From NCBI GenBank assembly GCA_023428085.1, contig JAEYZK010000219.1, positions 1 through 17,087 on the forward strand: a stretch of 17,087 nt of DNA, given 5' to 3'. Source of the stretch: Pseudomonadota bacterium (GTDB lineage Bacteria; Myxococcota; Myxococcia; Myxococcales; Anaeromyxobacteraceae). Position numbers and translations under genes: made by a program. The notes under the pieces were generated by a model. It was given only the letters and a program-made list of their open reading frames with translations, had not been told where the DNA came from and did not search any database. Numbering within the stretch: the first letter of the stretch is position 1; each line of letters opens with the position of its first letter. This document shows positions 1 to 7,027 of the stretch, one piece after another.

Positions 1-126
1 GGCTGGGCCGCCGCGCGTCCCGCGGGGCGGCCGAGCGCCCGGCTGGCCGCGGCGGATCGCGGGCCCGGACGCCGACCCTGGGTGGGGCACGGAATCTCCC
101 GCGTGCCCCCCGGGTTGCTCGGCGAG

Positions 127-1083
127 ATGACCCGTGCTGACCACACAGGCCGGGAGCGGAGTCCGCGCCCGCCGGCGCTCCAGGCGCGGCGGCGGGGGCT
201 CGCCGCCCTGCTCGCGCTGGCGCTCGTGGCGCTCCCGGCCGGCGCGGTGGCCGGGCCGAACTTCACGTTCGAGAAGCGCCAGGACGTGGACGGCGTCGCG
301 TGGTCGGGGAAGCTCCGCGCGGGAGCCTACCAGACCGGCGGCAACACCGAGTCCTTCGGCTACTCGGCCGAGGGCCAGGCCGCCCGCACGAGCCGCAGGC
401 AACGCCTCCTCGTCGGCGGGGCCGCCGCGTTCGCGCGCTCACGGCTCCTCATGCCGGTCGAGTCGGACGGGAGCCCCGGGATCGGTCCCGGCGAGCTGCA
501 CGAGGAGACGCGCACGACGCGGAAGAGCTGGTCGGGCCACGCGCGCTGGGACCGCTTCCTCTCCGCCCGCGGCTCCCTCTACCTGCTCGCCGGCGCGGCG
601 AGCGACGAGCCCGCCGGCAAGCAGCTCGTGCTCGGCGCCCAGATCGGCTACGGGATGGACGTCGTCCGCACGAAGCGCCACGGCCTCCGCCTCGAGCTGG
701 GCTACGACTTCTCGCGCGAGGACCCCGTCTCGCCGCCGTCGCGGATCGACATCCACTCCGCGCGGCTCTTCGCGGGCTACGCGGGCGAGGTGCTCGAGCC
801 CGTGACGTTCGAGGCCTCGATCGAGGCGCTCACGAACCTCAACGAGGAGCAGGGCGCCACCCGCCTCCTGGGGCCGTTCGAGGACACGCGCGTGCTCGCG
901 AAGGCGCAGGTGCGGGTGAAGATCAACGGGACGCTCAGCACCGGACTGCAGATCAAGGCGGCGTACGACGCCGCGCCGGCGTCGCGCCCGCCGCCGCCCG
1001 GCACGTCGTGGGCCGCGGGGTTCACGCCCCTCGCCGAGCGGCTCGACACGACGAGCGAGCTGTTCGTGATGGTGAAGTTCTAG
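127..1083 (+). CDS. DUF481-type outer-membrane beta-barrel protein
   Basis: The product is 318 aa, with a basic n-region (RRRG) and a hydrophobic leucine/alanine stretch ending AGAVAG, a typical signal peptide. The mature part alternates polar and hydrophobic residues as in a beta-barrel. It carries the DUF481 (YdiY-like) hallmarks: W-S-G-K-L followed by a TGGNTES segment early in the mature protein, then a W-D-R-F-L-S-A-R-G-S-L-Y-L-L-A-G block, and it ends in phenylalanine (MVKF), the usual barrel-assembly signal. The family is believed to sit in the outer membrane; its substrate is unknown. I chose the ATG at 127; an in-frame GTG at 82 would add 15 residues. Neither has a clear ribosome-binding site. 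No partner gene is evident: the next gene starts 113 nt downstream on the same strand. Confidence 0.8.
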   Translation: MTRADHTGRERSPRPPALQARRRGLAALLALALVALPAGAVAGPNFTFEKRQDVDGVAWSGKLRAGAYQTGGNTESFGYSAEGQAARTSRRQRLLVGGAAAFARSRLLMPVESDGSPGIGPGELHEETRTTRKSWSGHARWDRFLSARGSLYLLAGAASDEPAGKQLVLGAQIGYGMDVVRTKRHGLRLELGYDFSREDPVSPPSRIDIHSARLFAGYAGEVLEPVTFEASIEALTNLNEEQGATRLLGPFEDTRVLAKAQVRVKINGTLSTGLQIKAAYDAAPASRPPPPGTSWAAGFTPLAERLDTTSELFVMVKF

Positions 1084-1196
1084 CGACGCCGCGCCGCCCG
1101 GTGGATGGGTCCGACGAGACGCGTTGAGGAGGAACGGGACCGTGTGCGAGCATCCGGACACGCCGGCTGTCTCGAGACGAGCGGCTCGTCGTCTCG

Positions 1197-2054
1197 ATGT
1201 ACGCGGAGGTGCACGTGGATGCGCAGATCGTGGTCACCTCTCGGACCTTCGGCTCCAAGTTCCAGGGGCTCGTGTACGCACAGGTTCGCAAGCTCCTCCC
1301 GCCGGGGTACACGCTCCTCGAGTCCCTGATCCCCGAGTCGGAGCCGGACCACAAGGCGCAGCACGCTCGGCTGATGAAGCTCGTCGAGGGGCCCTCCCGC
1401 CCCGCCGCGATCCTCTCCCTGTGCATGGTCCCCCCGGGCTACACCGTCGCCGCGCTGGCGGAGGCGGGGGTGCCGGTCGTCATCGTGGACAACGAGATGG
1501 ACGGCGCGTCCACCATCACGTCCAACAACGTCCAGGGCGGCGCCATCGCTGCCCAGCACCTGCTCGAGCGGGGCCGGCGCAGGCTCGGGGTCATCTACGG
1601 AGGCCCGCGCGCACGGAAGGACTTCAACGCCGAGCAGCGGCTGCGCGGGTTCGAGAAGAAGCTCCGGGAGGCGGGCGTGGCGCTCGCGCCGGAGGACATC
1701 GTGGACGCGCCGGAGTACTCGCGCAAGGACGGCGCGGACGCGTTTCCCAGGCTGCTCCGCGCGGGCAGCAAGCTCGACGGCCTGTTCTGCGCGGCGGGCG
1801 ACGTCTGCGCCATGGGGTTCCTGGCGGAGGCGCGGGCCCGCGACGTGAAGATCCCGGAGCAGATCGCCGTGGTCGGGTACGACGACAGCCCGCTCGCGGG
1901 CATCGCCCAGCCCCCGCTCACCACGCTCCGCCAGTCGCTCGACGTCATGGCGCAGCACGCGATCCGGCTCGTGACGGCGGAGCGCGACGCGATCCTCGGG
2001 AAGCCCGCCCGCGTCCTCGTCGACCCCGTGCTGGTGGTGCGCGCGTCCACGTAG
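1197..2054 (+). CDS. LacI-family sugar-binding domain protein lacking the HTH
   Basis: The 285 aa product matches the effector-binding (periplasmic-binding-protein-like) part of LacI/GalR regulators. Visible landmarks are VPVVIVDNE (92-100), NNVQGGAIAAQHLLERGRRRLGVI (110-133), YGGPRA, and the C-terminal block AVVGYDDSPLAGIAQPPLTTLRQ (224-246), where the D-D and PLTT residues are classic. A LacI protein normally has about 55 more residues carrying a helix-turn-helix and hinge helix; none is encoded here. An in-frame TGA at 1125-1127 leaves only about 23 codons before the ATG. A good ribosome-binding sequence (GAGGAGGAA, near 1126-1134) lies too far upstream of this ATG and faces GTG codons in the other two frames. 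The protein may bind a sugar without binding DNA, or be a decayed regulator. It converges on the nuclease/GH94 pair. Confidence 0.8.
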   Translation: MYAEVHVDAQIVVTSRTFGSKFQGLVYAQVRKLLPPGYTLLESLIPESEPDHKAQHARLMKLVEGPSRPAAILSLCMVPPGYTVAALAEAGVPVVIVDNEMDGASTITSNNVQGGAIAAQHLLERGRRRLGVIYGGPRARKDFNAEQRLRGFEKKLREAGVALAPEDIVDAPEYSRKDGADAFPRLLRAGSKLDGLFCAAGDVCAMGFLAEARARDVKIPEQIAVVGYDDSPLAGIAQPPLTTLRQSLDVMAQHAIRLVTAERDAILGKPARVLVDPVLVVRAST

Positions 2055-2079
2055 CGGCGGCGCGCGCGCCGGCGCCGGG

Positions 2080-3009
2080 TCACCTCGGCCGCGCCGCCGC
2101 GATCCGGTCGAGCAGCGCCGCGAGGCGGAGCCCGGCGCGGGCGAGGGCGGCCTCGGTCCGCGGGCGCTGGGCGCGCGCGTAGTCCGGCGGCGTGAGCGGC
2201 GCGAGGTCGCGGTCGTCGGGGCTGCGGCCCAGCTCCGCGTACAGGGCGCGCGCCTCGCGGTTCGACTCCTCGGCCCAGGCGGCCGGGTCGAGCGCGCCGG
2301 CCCACAGCGCGGCCTGCGCGTGCGAGACCCGGTCGAGGACCTCGCGCGCGACCCGCTGCGGTCCGCGCCGCGCCAGGACGGCCGAGACCACCTCCACGTC
2401 CCAGACCCGGTGCAGGTCCGTCTCCTCCTGCCGGTCCCGCACGCGCACCCGCAGCTCGTTCCCGCCGCGGTCGCGCCCGTCCCCGGCGTGGAGTGGCTGG
2501 TGCAGGTCGGCGACGAGGTGGACGAGCCAGCGGAGCGCGTCGGCCCGCGCCATCGCGCTCGCGCGCGGATCGCGCAGGATCGCCTCCTGGCGCTGGATGG
2601 CCGCGACGGCGCACGCGCCCCTCGGGCAGTCGCGGGCGGGCGTGTAGCGGCCCGACGCGAACGGGATGTTCACGTAGTGCCAGGGCCCGGTGTCGCGGTC
2701 GCGGATCCAGTCGGCCCAGGAGCCGAGCTCCGGGGCGGAGAGGGGGACGTCCCCGGCGATCTCGCGCACGAGCGCCCGCGCCGCCGGCGAGAGGCGCGCC
2801 TCGGCGATCGCCCCGACGACCTCGTGCCCGGCGGTGGACCAGGCGGGGACGGGGGCGGGCGCGAGGAGCAGGGCGAGGGCGAGCGCGAGGGTGACTCCCC
2901 AGCGACGGGTGAGTCCACTTGCCGCGCGCGCTTCGACAGGCTCACCCTTCGACAGGCTCAGGGTGAGCGGCCTCACTCGCTCCGCTCCGCGAGGCGCGGT
3001 CTCCGCCAT
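2080..3009 (-). CDS. Secreted S1/P1-type zinc nuclease
   Basis: The 309 aa protein matches the S1/P1 nuclease family, which degrades single-stranded nucleic acid and removes 3'-phosphates using three zinc ions. All nine expected metal ligands can be placed: W57, H62 (WSTAGHE), D100, H111 (WHYVNI), H164, D168, H174 (HLVADLHQPLH), H200 and D204 (LHRVWD), with P1-like spacing. In this family the Trp ligand is the mature N-terminus, so cleavage after A56 of the leader (hydrophobic run 39-56) fits export. The ATG at 3009 has a strong ribosome-binding site (GGAGGGGA). The unusual feature is the long leader: residues about 12-27 (PLTLSLSKGEPVEA) are the translation of a REP-like DNA repeat. It follows the GH94 gene by 23 nt, so the two are probably co-transcribed. 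Confidence 0.9.
   Translation of the reverse strand: MAETAPRGAERVRPLTLSLSKGEPVEARAASGLTRRWGVTLALALALLLAPAPVPAWSTAGHEVVGAIAEARLSPAARALVREIAGDVPLSAPELGSWADWIRDRDTGPWHYVNIPFASGRYTPARDCPRGACAVAAIQRQEAILRDPRASAMARADALRWLVHLVADLHQPLHAGDGRDRGGNELRVRVRDRQEETDLHRVWDVEVVSAVLARRGPQRVAREVLDRVSHAQAALWAGALDPAAWAEESNREARALYAELGRSPDDRDLAPLTPPDYARAQRPRTEAALARAGLRLAALLDRIAAARPR
2931..2968. repeat. REP-like palindromic repeat inside the nuclease leader
   Basis: Two direct copies of CTTCGACAGGCTCA lie at 2931-2944 and 2947-2960. GCTCACCC (2940-2947) and GGGTGAGC (2961-2968) form a perfect 8-bp stem around a 13-nt loop. The sequence matches the dispersed TTCGACAGGCTCAGGGTGAG repeat I know from many GC-rich genomes, usually intergenic, whose reverse reading gives the peptide TLSLSKG. 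Here it lies in frame inside the 5' end of the S1/P1 nuclease gene. Confidence 0.75.
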
Positions 3010-3032
3010 GGCTCCCCTCCGCCCGCGCGGTG

Positions 3033-5420
3033 TCAGCCCATGACCGCGACGATCTTCGATCCTTCCCGGAGCAGCTCCGGCGGGACCACGTCGCCCTTCA
3101 CCGGCGCGCCGTCCACGGTGAGGCTCTTCACGCCCCGGCAGACGCCGGACGGGTTCTGCACCTCGATCGACACGTTCTTCCCGCGGAAGTGCCGCTTCAT
3201 CTTGAAGCCCGGCCACTTCCTCGGGATGCACGGGTCGATCCGGAGGCCCTCGACCTCGGGCCGGACGCCCAGGATCCAGTGCGTGGCGCTGTAGTAGCTC
3301 CACGAGGCGGTGCCGGAGAGCCAGGGGACGCGGGCCTTGCCGAAGTTCCGGTTGGTCTTCGAGTACGTGTTCTGGCAGTGCACGTACGGCTCGATCTCGC
3401 GCAGCTCCGCGCGGTCGTTGTAGGCCGACGGCATGTAGGACCGGTAGTACTCGTAGGCCTGGTCGCCGTCCCCGTGCAGCACCTCGGCCATCACCACCCA
3501 GCTCTGGGTGTGCGAGAAGATGCCGGCGTTCTCCTTGATGCCGGGGTTGAAGAGCGTCGCCCGCATGATCTCCCGGTCGGCCTTGGCGAACGGCGGATCG
3601 CAGAGCATGACGCCGTAGGGCGTCGCGAGCCGCTCCTTCACGATCTTCATGGCCTGCTTCGACTGCTCGGGGGTGGCGGCGCCGGAGAGGACCGCCCAGA
3701 CCTGCGTGTTCACGTAGATCTGCCCCTCGGGGAACGACTTCGTGCCGTAGATGTGGCCGTCCTCGCCGATGGCCCAGATGAACCAGGCGCCGTCCCAGCA
3801 GACCTTCTGGATCTTGGCGTCGAGCTTCTCGCGCTCGGCGCGCGCCCAGGCGGCCTCGGCGGGCTTGCCGAGCCGGTCGGCGATCTCGGCGTAGACGCCC
3901 AGGCCGAGCCGCACCTGGAAGGCGACGAACACGGACTCGCCGCGGTAGCCGAGGCGGATGCAGTCGTTCCAGTCGGCGGCGAGGCCGCAGGGGAGGCCGT
4001 TGCGGCCGGTCCGCTCGAGGTTGAACTCGAGCGCGCGGCGGAGGTGGCCGAGCACGGTCGCCTCGCCCTGGTCGGCGTACGGGAGCACCTTCGAGTAGAA
4101 GCGCACGTCGCCGGTCTCGGCGACGTACGCCGGCACCGCGTTGAAGAACCAGAGGCAGTCGTCGGAGCGGTACTCCTCGTCCGGCGGCGGCTTCTCCTTC
4201 CCGGGCTGGTGCGCGAAAGGCTTGATGACCGGGATCGCGCCGCCGTTCGCGAGCTGGCCGGTGAGCATGAGCTCGAGCCGCTCCTTCACGCCCTCGCGCA
4301 GCAGCGGGATCGCGCCCAGCATGTCCTGCACGGTGTCGCGGAACCCGAGGCCGTCGCGCTCGCCGTTGTAGATGAGCGAGGCGGAGCGGGACCAGGCGTA
4401 GGTGATGAGCGCGTTGTACGCGTTCCAGACGTTGACCATGTGGTCGAAGTCCGGATCGGGCGTCTCGACCTGGAGCGAGGCGAGCGGCGCCTGCTTCTCC
4501 TTCTTCAGCTTCTGGAACTCGGCCTCGCACCGCGCCGGGTTCCCGAACTCGGCCACGGTCTTCTTCCCGTGCGTCGCGATCGTGCCGAGGCCGAGGAGGA
4601 CGATGAGCTCCTTCGTCTCGCCGGGCGCGAGCGTCACGTTCACCTGCTGCCCGCCGCAGACGTTGTCGCCGTGGGCGAGGAAGTTCGAGCACTCGCCCTT
4701 CACCACCGCGTCGGGCTTCGCGTAGCCGCCGTACGTCCCGAGGAACCGCTCGCGCACCGTCTCCACGCCGGCGAGCGGCGCGCCGGTGATCGCCATCCAC
4801 GTCCGGTTGCAGCCGGTGAGGTCGTTCCCCTCGGCGAAGTCGAAGTTCGGGTTGCAGGTGATCCCGAGGATCCCGTCCTGGAGCGAGGCCTCCGTCACGA
4901 ACTGCGAGTACTGGAGGTTCACGAGGTCCTGCCAGGTCTCCCACAGGTTCGCGAACTCGCAGTAGGTGAAGATCGACAGCTCGCGCCGCTCCTTCGAGTC
5001 GTTCCGCACCTTGAGGCGCCAGTACTCGAACGTCTGGCCGAGCGGGACGAAGTAGGTGGTCTCGGTGGAGATGCCCTCGTACTTGCTCTCGAGGATCGTG
5101 TAGTTGATCCCGTGCCGGCAGACGGACTCGTACCGGTCGAGCGGCTTGCCGACGGGCTGCCACGAGGCGGACCAGTAGTCGCCGGACCGGCGATCGCGGA
5201 CGTAGAAGTAGCGGCCCGGCTGATCGAGCGGGACTCCGTTGAAGCGCATCCGGAGGAACCGGCCCGTCGCGCCGCTCCGGTAGAAGGAGTAGCCGCCCGC
5301 GTGGTTGGTGATGATCGCGCCGTACTCCGTCGAGCCGAGGTAGTTGGACCAGGGACGAGGTGTGTCGGGGCGCGTGATCACGTACTCGCGGGCCGCGTCG
5401 TCGAAGTGGCCGTATTTCAT
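3033..5420 (-). CDS. GH94 disaccharide phosphorylase (cellobiose/chitobiose type)
   Basis: The product is 795 aa, close to the usual 790-820 aa of cellobiose and N,N'-diacetylchitobiose phosphorylases, with no signal peptide, so cytoplasmic. These enzymes split a beta-linked disaccharide with inorganic phosphate into a sugar 1-phosphate and a free sugar. The N-terminal domain opens MKYGHFDDAAREYVITRPDTP and has AGGYSFY (41-47). The catalytic (alpha/alpha)6 domain has RDTVQD (361-366), SDDCLW (419-424), ADWNDC (482-487, the general-acid Asp motif), KENAGIFSH (629-637) and WLSGTASW (700-707, phosphate site). SDDCLW and YADQGEA (448-454) look chitobiose-phosphorylase-like, while HTQSW resembles neither reference closely, so the substrate is undecided. 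The start is supported by AGGAG about 11 nt upstream of the ATG. The S1/P1 nuclease follows 23 nt downstream. Confidence 0.93.
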   Translation of the reverse strand: MKYGHFDDAAREYVITRPDTPRPWSNYLGSTEYGAIITNHAGGYSFYRSGATGRFLRMRFNGVPLDQPGRYFYVRDRRSGDYWSASWQPVGKPLDRYESVCRHGINYTILESKYEGISTETTYFVPLGQTFEYWRLKVRNDSKERRELSIFTYCEFANLWETWQDLVNLQYSQFVTEASLQDGILGITCNPNFDFAEGNDLTGCNRTWMAITGAPLAGVETVRERFLGTYGGYAKPDAVVKGECSNFLAHGDNVCGGQQVNVTLAPGETKELIVLLGLGTIATHGKKTVAEFGNPARCEAEFQKLKKEKQAPLASLQVETPDPDFDHMVNVWNAYNALITYAWSRSASLIYNGERDGLGFRDTVQDMLGAIPLLREGVKERLELMLTGQLANGGAIPVIKPFAHQPGKEKPPPDEEYRSDDCLWFFNAVPAYVAETGDVRFYSKVLPYADQGEATVLGHLRRALEFNLERTGRNGLPCGLAADWNDCIRLGYRGESVFVAFQVRLGLGVYAEIADRLGKPAEAAWARAEREKLDAKIQKVCWDGAWFIWAIGEDGHIYGTKSFPEGQIYVNTQVWAVLSGAATPEQSKQAMKIVKERLATPYGVMLCDPPFAKADREIMRATLFNPGIKENAGIFSHTQSWVVMAEVLHGDGDQAYEYYRSYMPSAYNDRAELREIEPYVHCQNTYSKTNRNFGKARVPWLSGTASWSYYSATHWILGVRPEVEGLRIDPCIPRKWPGFKMKRHFRGKNVSIEVQNPSGVCRGVKSLTVDGAPVKGDVVPPELLREGSKIVAVMG

Positions 5421-5602
5421 GTCCGTTGCAGGCTCCTGGGCTGCGCGTGGCGGTGACCGCGGGAACGTGCCATGGCGACGTCCGAGCGGCAAGCGCCGAC
5501 CATCGGCCGAGCACCGAACAAAGTGCGCGGCGGGACGATCCAGGGGCACAGGCCCGCGGCGAAAACGTGTGCGGCGGCCCGTGGCGGCGGCGCGGCCCCG
5601 AT

Positions 5603-5608
5603 TACAAT
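5603..5608 (+). promoter_or_regulatory. Possible -10 element for a leaderless transcript
   Basis: TACAAT matches five of six bases of the sigma70 -10 consensus in otherwise extremely GC-rich DNA, and ends 7 nt before the GTG at 5616, where transcription would be expected to begin. No good -35 hexamer is visible 16-18 nt upstream. This is an inference from position only. Confidence 0.3.
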
Positions 5609-5615
5609 CGCGTCC

Positions 5616-6062
5616 GTGCGCGACCGCCGCTGGGACTTCCTGTACGAGCGCGAGAAGGAGCCGGTCCGGGACTGGGTCCTCGCGCGCTTCGCGGAGCGGC
5701 TCGGGGACGAGCTCGCCGCGTGGCCGCCGGCGGAGCTCGAGTGGACGAGCGACGCGGAGCGGGCGCGCTGGAGCATCGGCGCGGCGGCGCACCCGCGCGA
5801 CGACGTGATCCGGCTCGCGCTCGAGCGCGCGCGGCTGGACCTCGCGCGGGAGTTCGACGCCCTGGAGGCTCACCTCGCCCGGGAGGCGCACCGGCTCCAG
5901 TCCCCGGCCGAGGAGGCGGCGGTCCACCTGCTCGCTCGCCTGGTCGCCGAGGCGTGCCTCGAGCTCGCGGAGCGGGCGGACCGGCTGCGCCTCGGCCGCA
6001 AGGACCTGATCGCGGCGGTGGACCAGGTGGAGCGCCGCCTGTTCCGGGTGACCCTCCGCTAG
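5616..6062 (+). CDS. Small helical protein of unknown function
   Basis: I do not recognise this 148 aa protein. It has no signal peptide or membrane segment. It is rich in Arg, Glu, Ala and Leu and looks almost wholly alpha-helical. Visible features are a W-D-F-L-Y-E-R-E-K-E-P-V-R-D-W opening, a long charged helix (about 61-96), and a C-terminal pair of helices ending RLGRKDLIAAVDQVERRLFRVTLR. The frame stays open to 5472, but the GTG at 5616 is the likely start because the protein-like composition begins there. A TACAAT hexamer (5603-5608) ends 7 nt before this GTG, so the mRNA may be leaderless. It is transcribed away from the GH94 gene. It could be a regulatory or scaffold protein, but nothing in the sequence decides this. 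Confidence 0.6.
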   Translation: MRDRRWDFLYEREKEPVRDWVLARFAERLGDELAAWPPAELEWTSDAERARWSIGAAAHPRDDVIRLALERARLDLAREFDALEAHLAREAHRLQSPAEEAAVHLLARLVAEACLELAERADRLRLGRKDLIAAVDQVERRLFRVTLR

Positions 6063-6136
6063 AGGCGAAGGCGCGCGCCTTTCGCCCCGCGCGCCGCGTG
6101 CGCAGGTTCTCCCTGCCGCCGTCGAGGCGGTTCCCC

Positions 6137-6475
6137 ATGCGCGCCCCGCGAGAAAGCCATCGCCCATCCCTGGGCCTCCCAGCCGTGTCGTCCGTCCGGG
6201 ACCTCCGCGCCGGCCTGGACGTGATGCCGCCGGAGGCGCGGCGGCTCGCGCGCACGGCCGGCGCCGCCCTGGCCGCGATCGCGCTCCTCACCGCGTTCGC
6301 CGCCTCGGCGCAGGGCCGGACGGCCGGCGCGCCGGAGGCGCCGGGCGCGCTCGCCTGGCTGTTCGCCGTCTTCGTGGCGCTCGCCGTGCTGGGCGTGTTC
6401 TGGCTCGTCCTCACGCTCGTCCGCGGCCCCTCCCGGCCGACCGACCGGCTCCCCGGCACCTCCCGGAACCGCTGA
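6137..6475 (+). CDS. Small membrane protein of unknown function
   Basis: The product is 112 aa with two hydrophobic segments, about 41-57 (AGAALAAIALLTAFAAS) and 71-97 (ALAWLFAVFVALAVLGVFWLVLTLVRG), joined by a short Pro/Gly/Ala linker and followed by a basic tail. The first segment ends SAQG and could be a cleavable signal instead of a membrane span. I chose the ATG at 6137 because GAGG (6124-6127) sits 9 nt upstream; a GTG at 6221 or ATG at 6224 would give about 84 aa starting MPPEARRLARTAG, which keeps both segments. It starts 74 nt after the preceding gene. I recognise no family. The hydrophobic pattern and positive-charge placement argue that it is real, but the exact start is uncertain. 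Confidence 0.5.
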   Translation: MRAPRESHRPSLGLPAVSSVRDLRAGLDVMPPEARRLARTAGAALAAIALLTAFAASAQGRTAGAPEAPGALAWLFAVFVALAVLGVFWLVLTLVRGPSRPTDRLPGTSRNR

Positions 6476-6569
6476 CGCGAACGCGGGCTCCGGTCCTTCC
6501 GCCACACCCCACGGAGCGCGGCGCCGCGCGCGCACGCCGGCCACGCTCTCGCGCGGGGAGGAACGCACG

Positions 6570-6962
6570 ATGCTCGCGGAGAGCCGCATCACGACGGTGT
6601 TACCGGTGGTGAACGTGGAACGCGCCCGCAAGTTCTACGAGGAGCAGCTCGGGCTGCGCGGCGCGGAGGAGCGTCCGATGGGGGCCGTCGCGTACCACCT
6701 GCGCGGCGACGCCGTCATCGAGCTCTCGCCGCGCCCGGAGCCGACGAAGAACGTCTACACCGCGCTCAGCTTCGAGGTGGACGACGTCGCGCGCGAGGTG
6801 CGCGAGCTCGAGGGCCGCGGCGTGCGGTTCGAGGACTACGACGAGCCGGGCCTCCGGACCGTGGACCACGTCGCGACCCTCGGGCCCGAGAAGGCGGCGT
6901 GGTTCAAGGATCCCGACGGGAACGTGCTGTGCGTCCATCAGGGGTCGGGTTCGGTTCATTGA
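6570..6962 (+). CDS. VOC-fold (glyoxalase/bleomycin-resistance-like) protein
   Basis: The product is 130 aa, the usual size of a single-polypeptide VOC protein made of two beta-alpha-beta-beta-beta modules. The first module is visible in TTVLPVVNVERARKFYEEQLGL (8-29), the second in ALSFEVDDVAREVRELEGRGVRF (65-87). The end has WFKDPDGNVLCVHQ (111-124), the characteristic F-x-D-P-D-G-N strand. Many metal-binding members have Glu where this has Cys121 near the end, so the metal site may be altered or absent; function (dioxygenase, isomerase, resistance or binding protein) cannot be assigned. GGGGAGGA lies about 7 nt upstream of the ATG, an excellent ribosome-binding site. The TGA stop lies in the left arm of the heptamer repeat element. 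Confidence 0.85.
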   Translation: MLAESRITTVLPVVNVERARKFYEEQLGLRGAEERPMGAVAYHLRGDAVIELSPRPEPTKNVYTALSFEVDDVAREVRELEGRGVRFEDYDEPGLRTVDHVATLGPEKAAWFKDPDGNVLCVHQGSGSVH

Positions 6963-7027
6963 GGCAGTTGTCGGTTGTCGGTTGTCAGTTGTCGGTTGTC
7001 AGTCACTGACGACCGATCACTGCCTCA
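6960..7027. repeat. Heptamer tandem repeat flanked by inverted arms
   Basis: Five tandem heptamers GTTGTCR (R = G,G,A,G,A) run from about 6967 to 7001. They are followed at once by an inverted partner: CGGTTGTCAGT pairs with ACTGACGACCG across a single C, with one mismatch that would be a G-U pair in RNA. The whole is bounded by a perfect 9-nt inverted repeat, TGAGGCAGT (6960-6968) and ACTGCCTCA (7019-7027). The left arm holds the TGA of the VOC gene and the right arm the TGA of folK, so the element exactly fills the gap between two convergent genes. It could act as a bidirectional terminator, although no U-tract follows. A second element of the same design lies at 16481-16597. Confidence 0.85.

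Noticed and set aside
1105..1196. Possible frameshifted HTH domain upstream of the LacI-type protein
   Set aside because: I read all three frames; the space after the DUF481 gene is too short and none of the translations resembles a LacI helix-turn-helix.
2058..2071. CGGCGCGCGCGCCG palindrome between the LacI-type gene and the nuclease gene
   Set aside because: A perfect 14-nt palindrome, but alternating CG runs are common at this GC content and it has no loop or U-tract.
3030..5456. Very long plus-strand open frame opposite the GH94 gene
   Set aside because: Its translation is low-complexity Val/Arg/Leu/Glu/Ala sequence, the mirror of a GC-rich coding strand; the minus-strand GH94 enzyme explains the region.
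5467..5482. Sigma54-like promoter (TGGCAC on the minus strand) before the GH94 gene
   Set aside because: The GG-to-GC spacing is off by one and no TTGC-like -12 element is present.
5472..5615. Longer N-terminus for the helical protein from the ATG at 5472
   Set aside because: The added 48 residues are low-complexity with no ribosome-binding site and would overlap the promoter region of the divergent GH94 gene.
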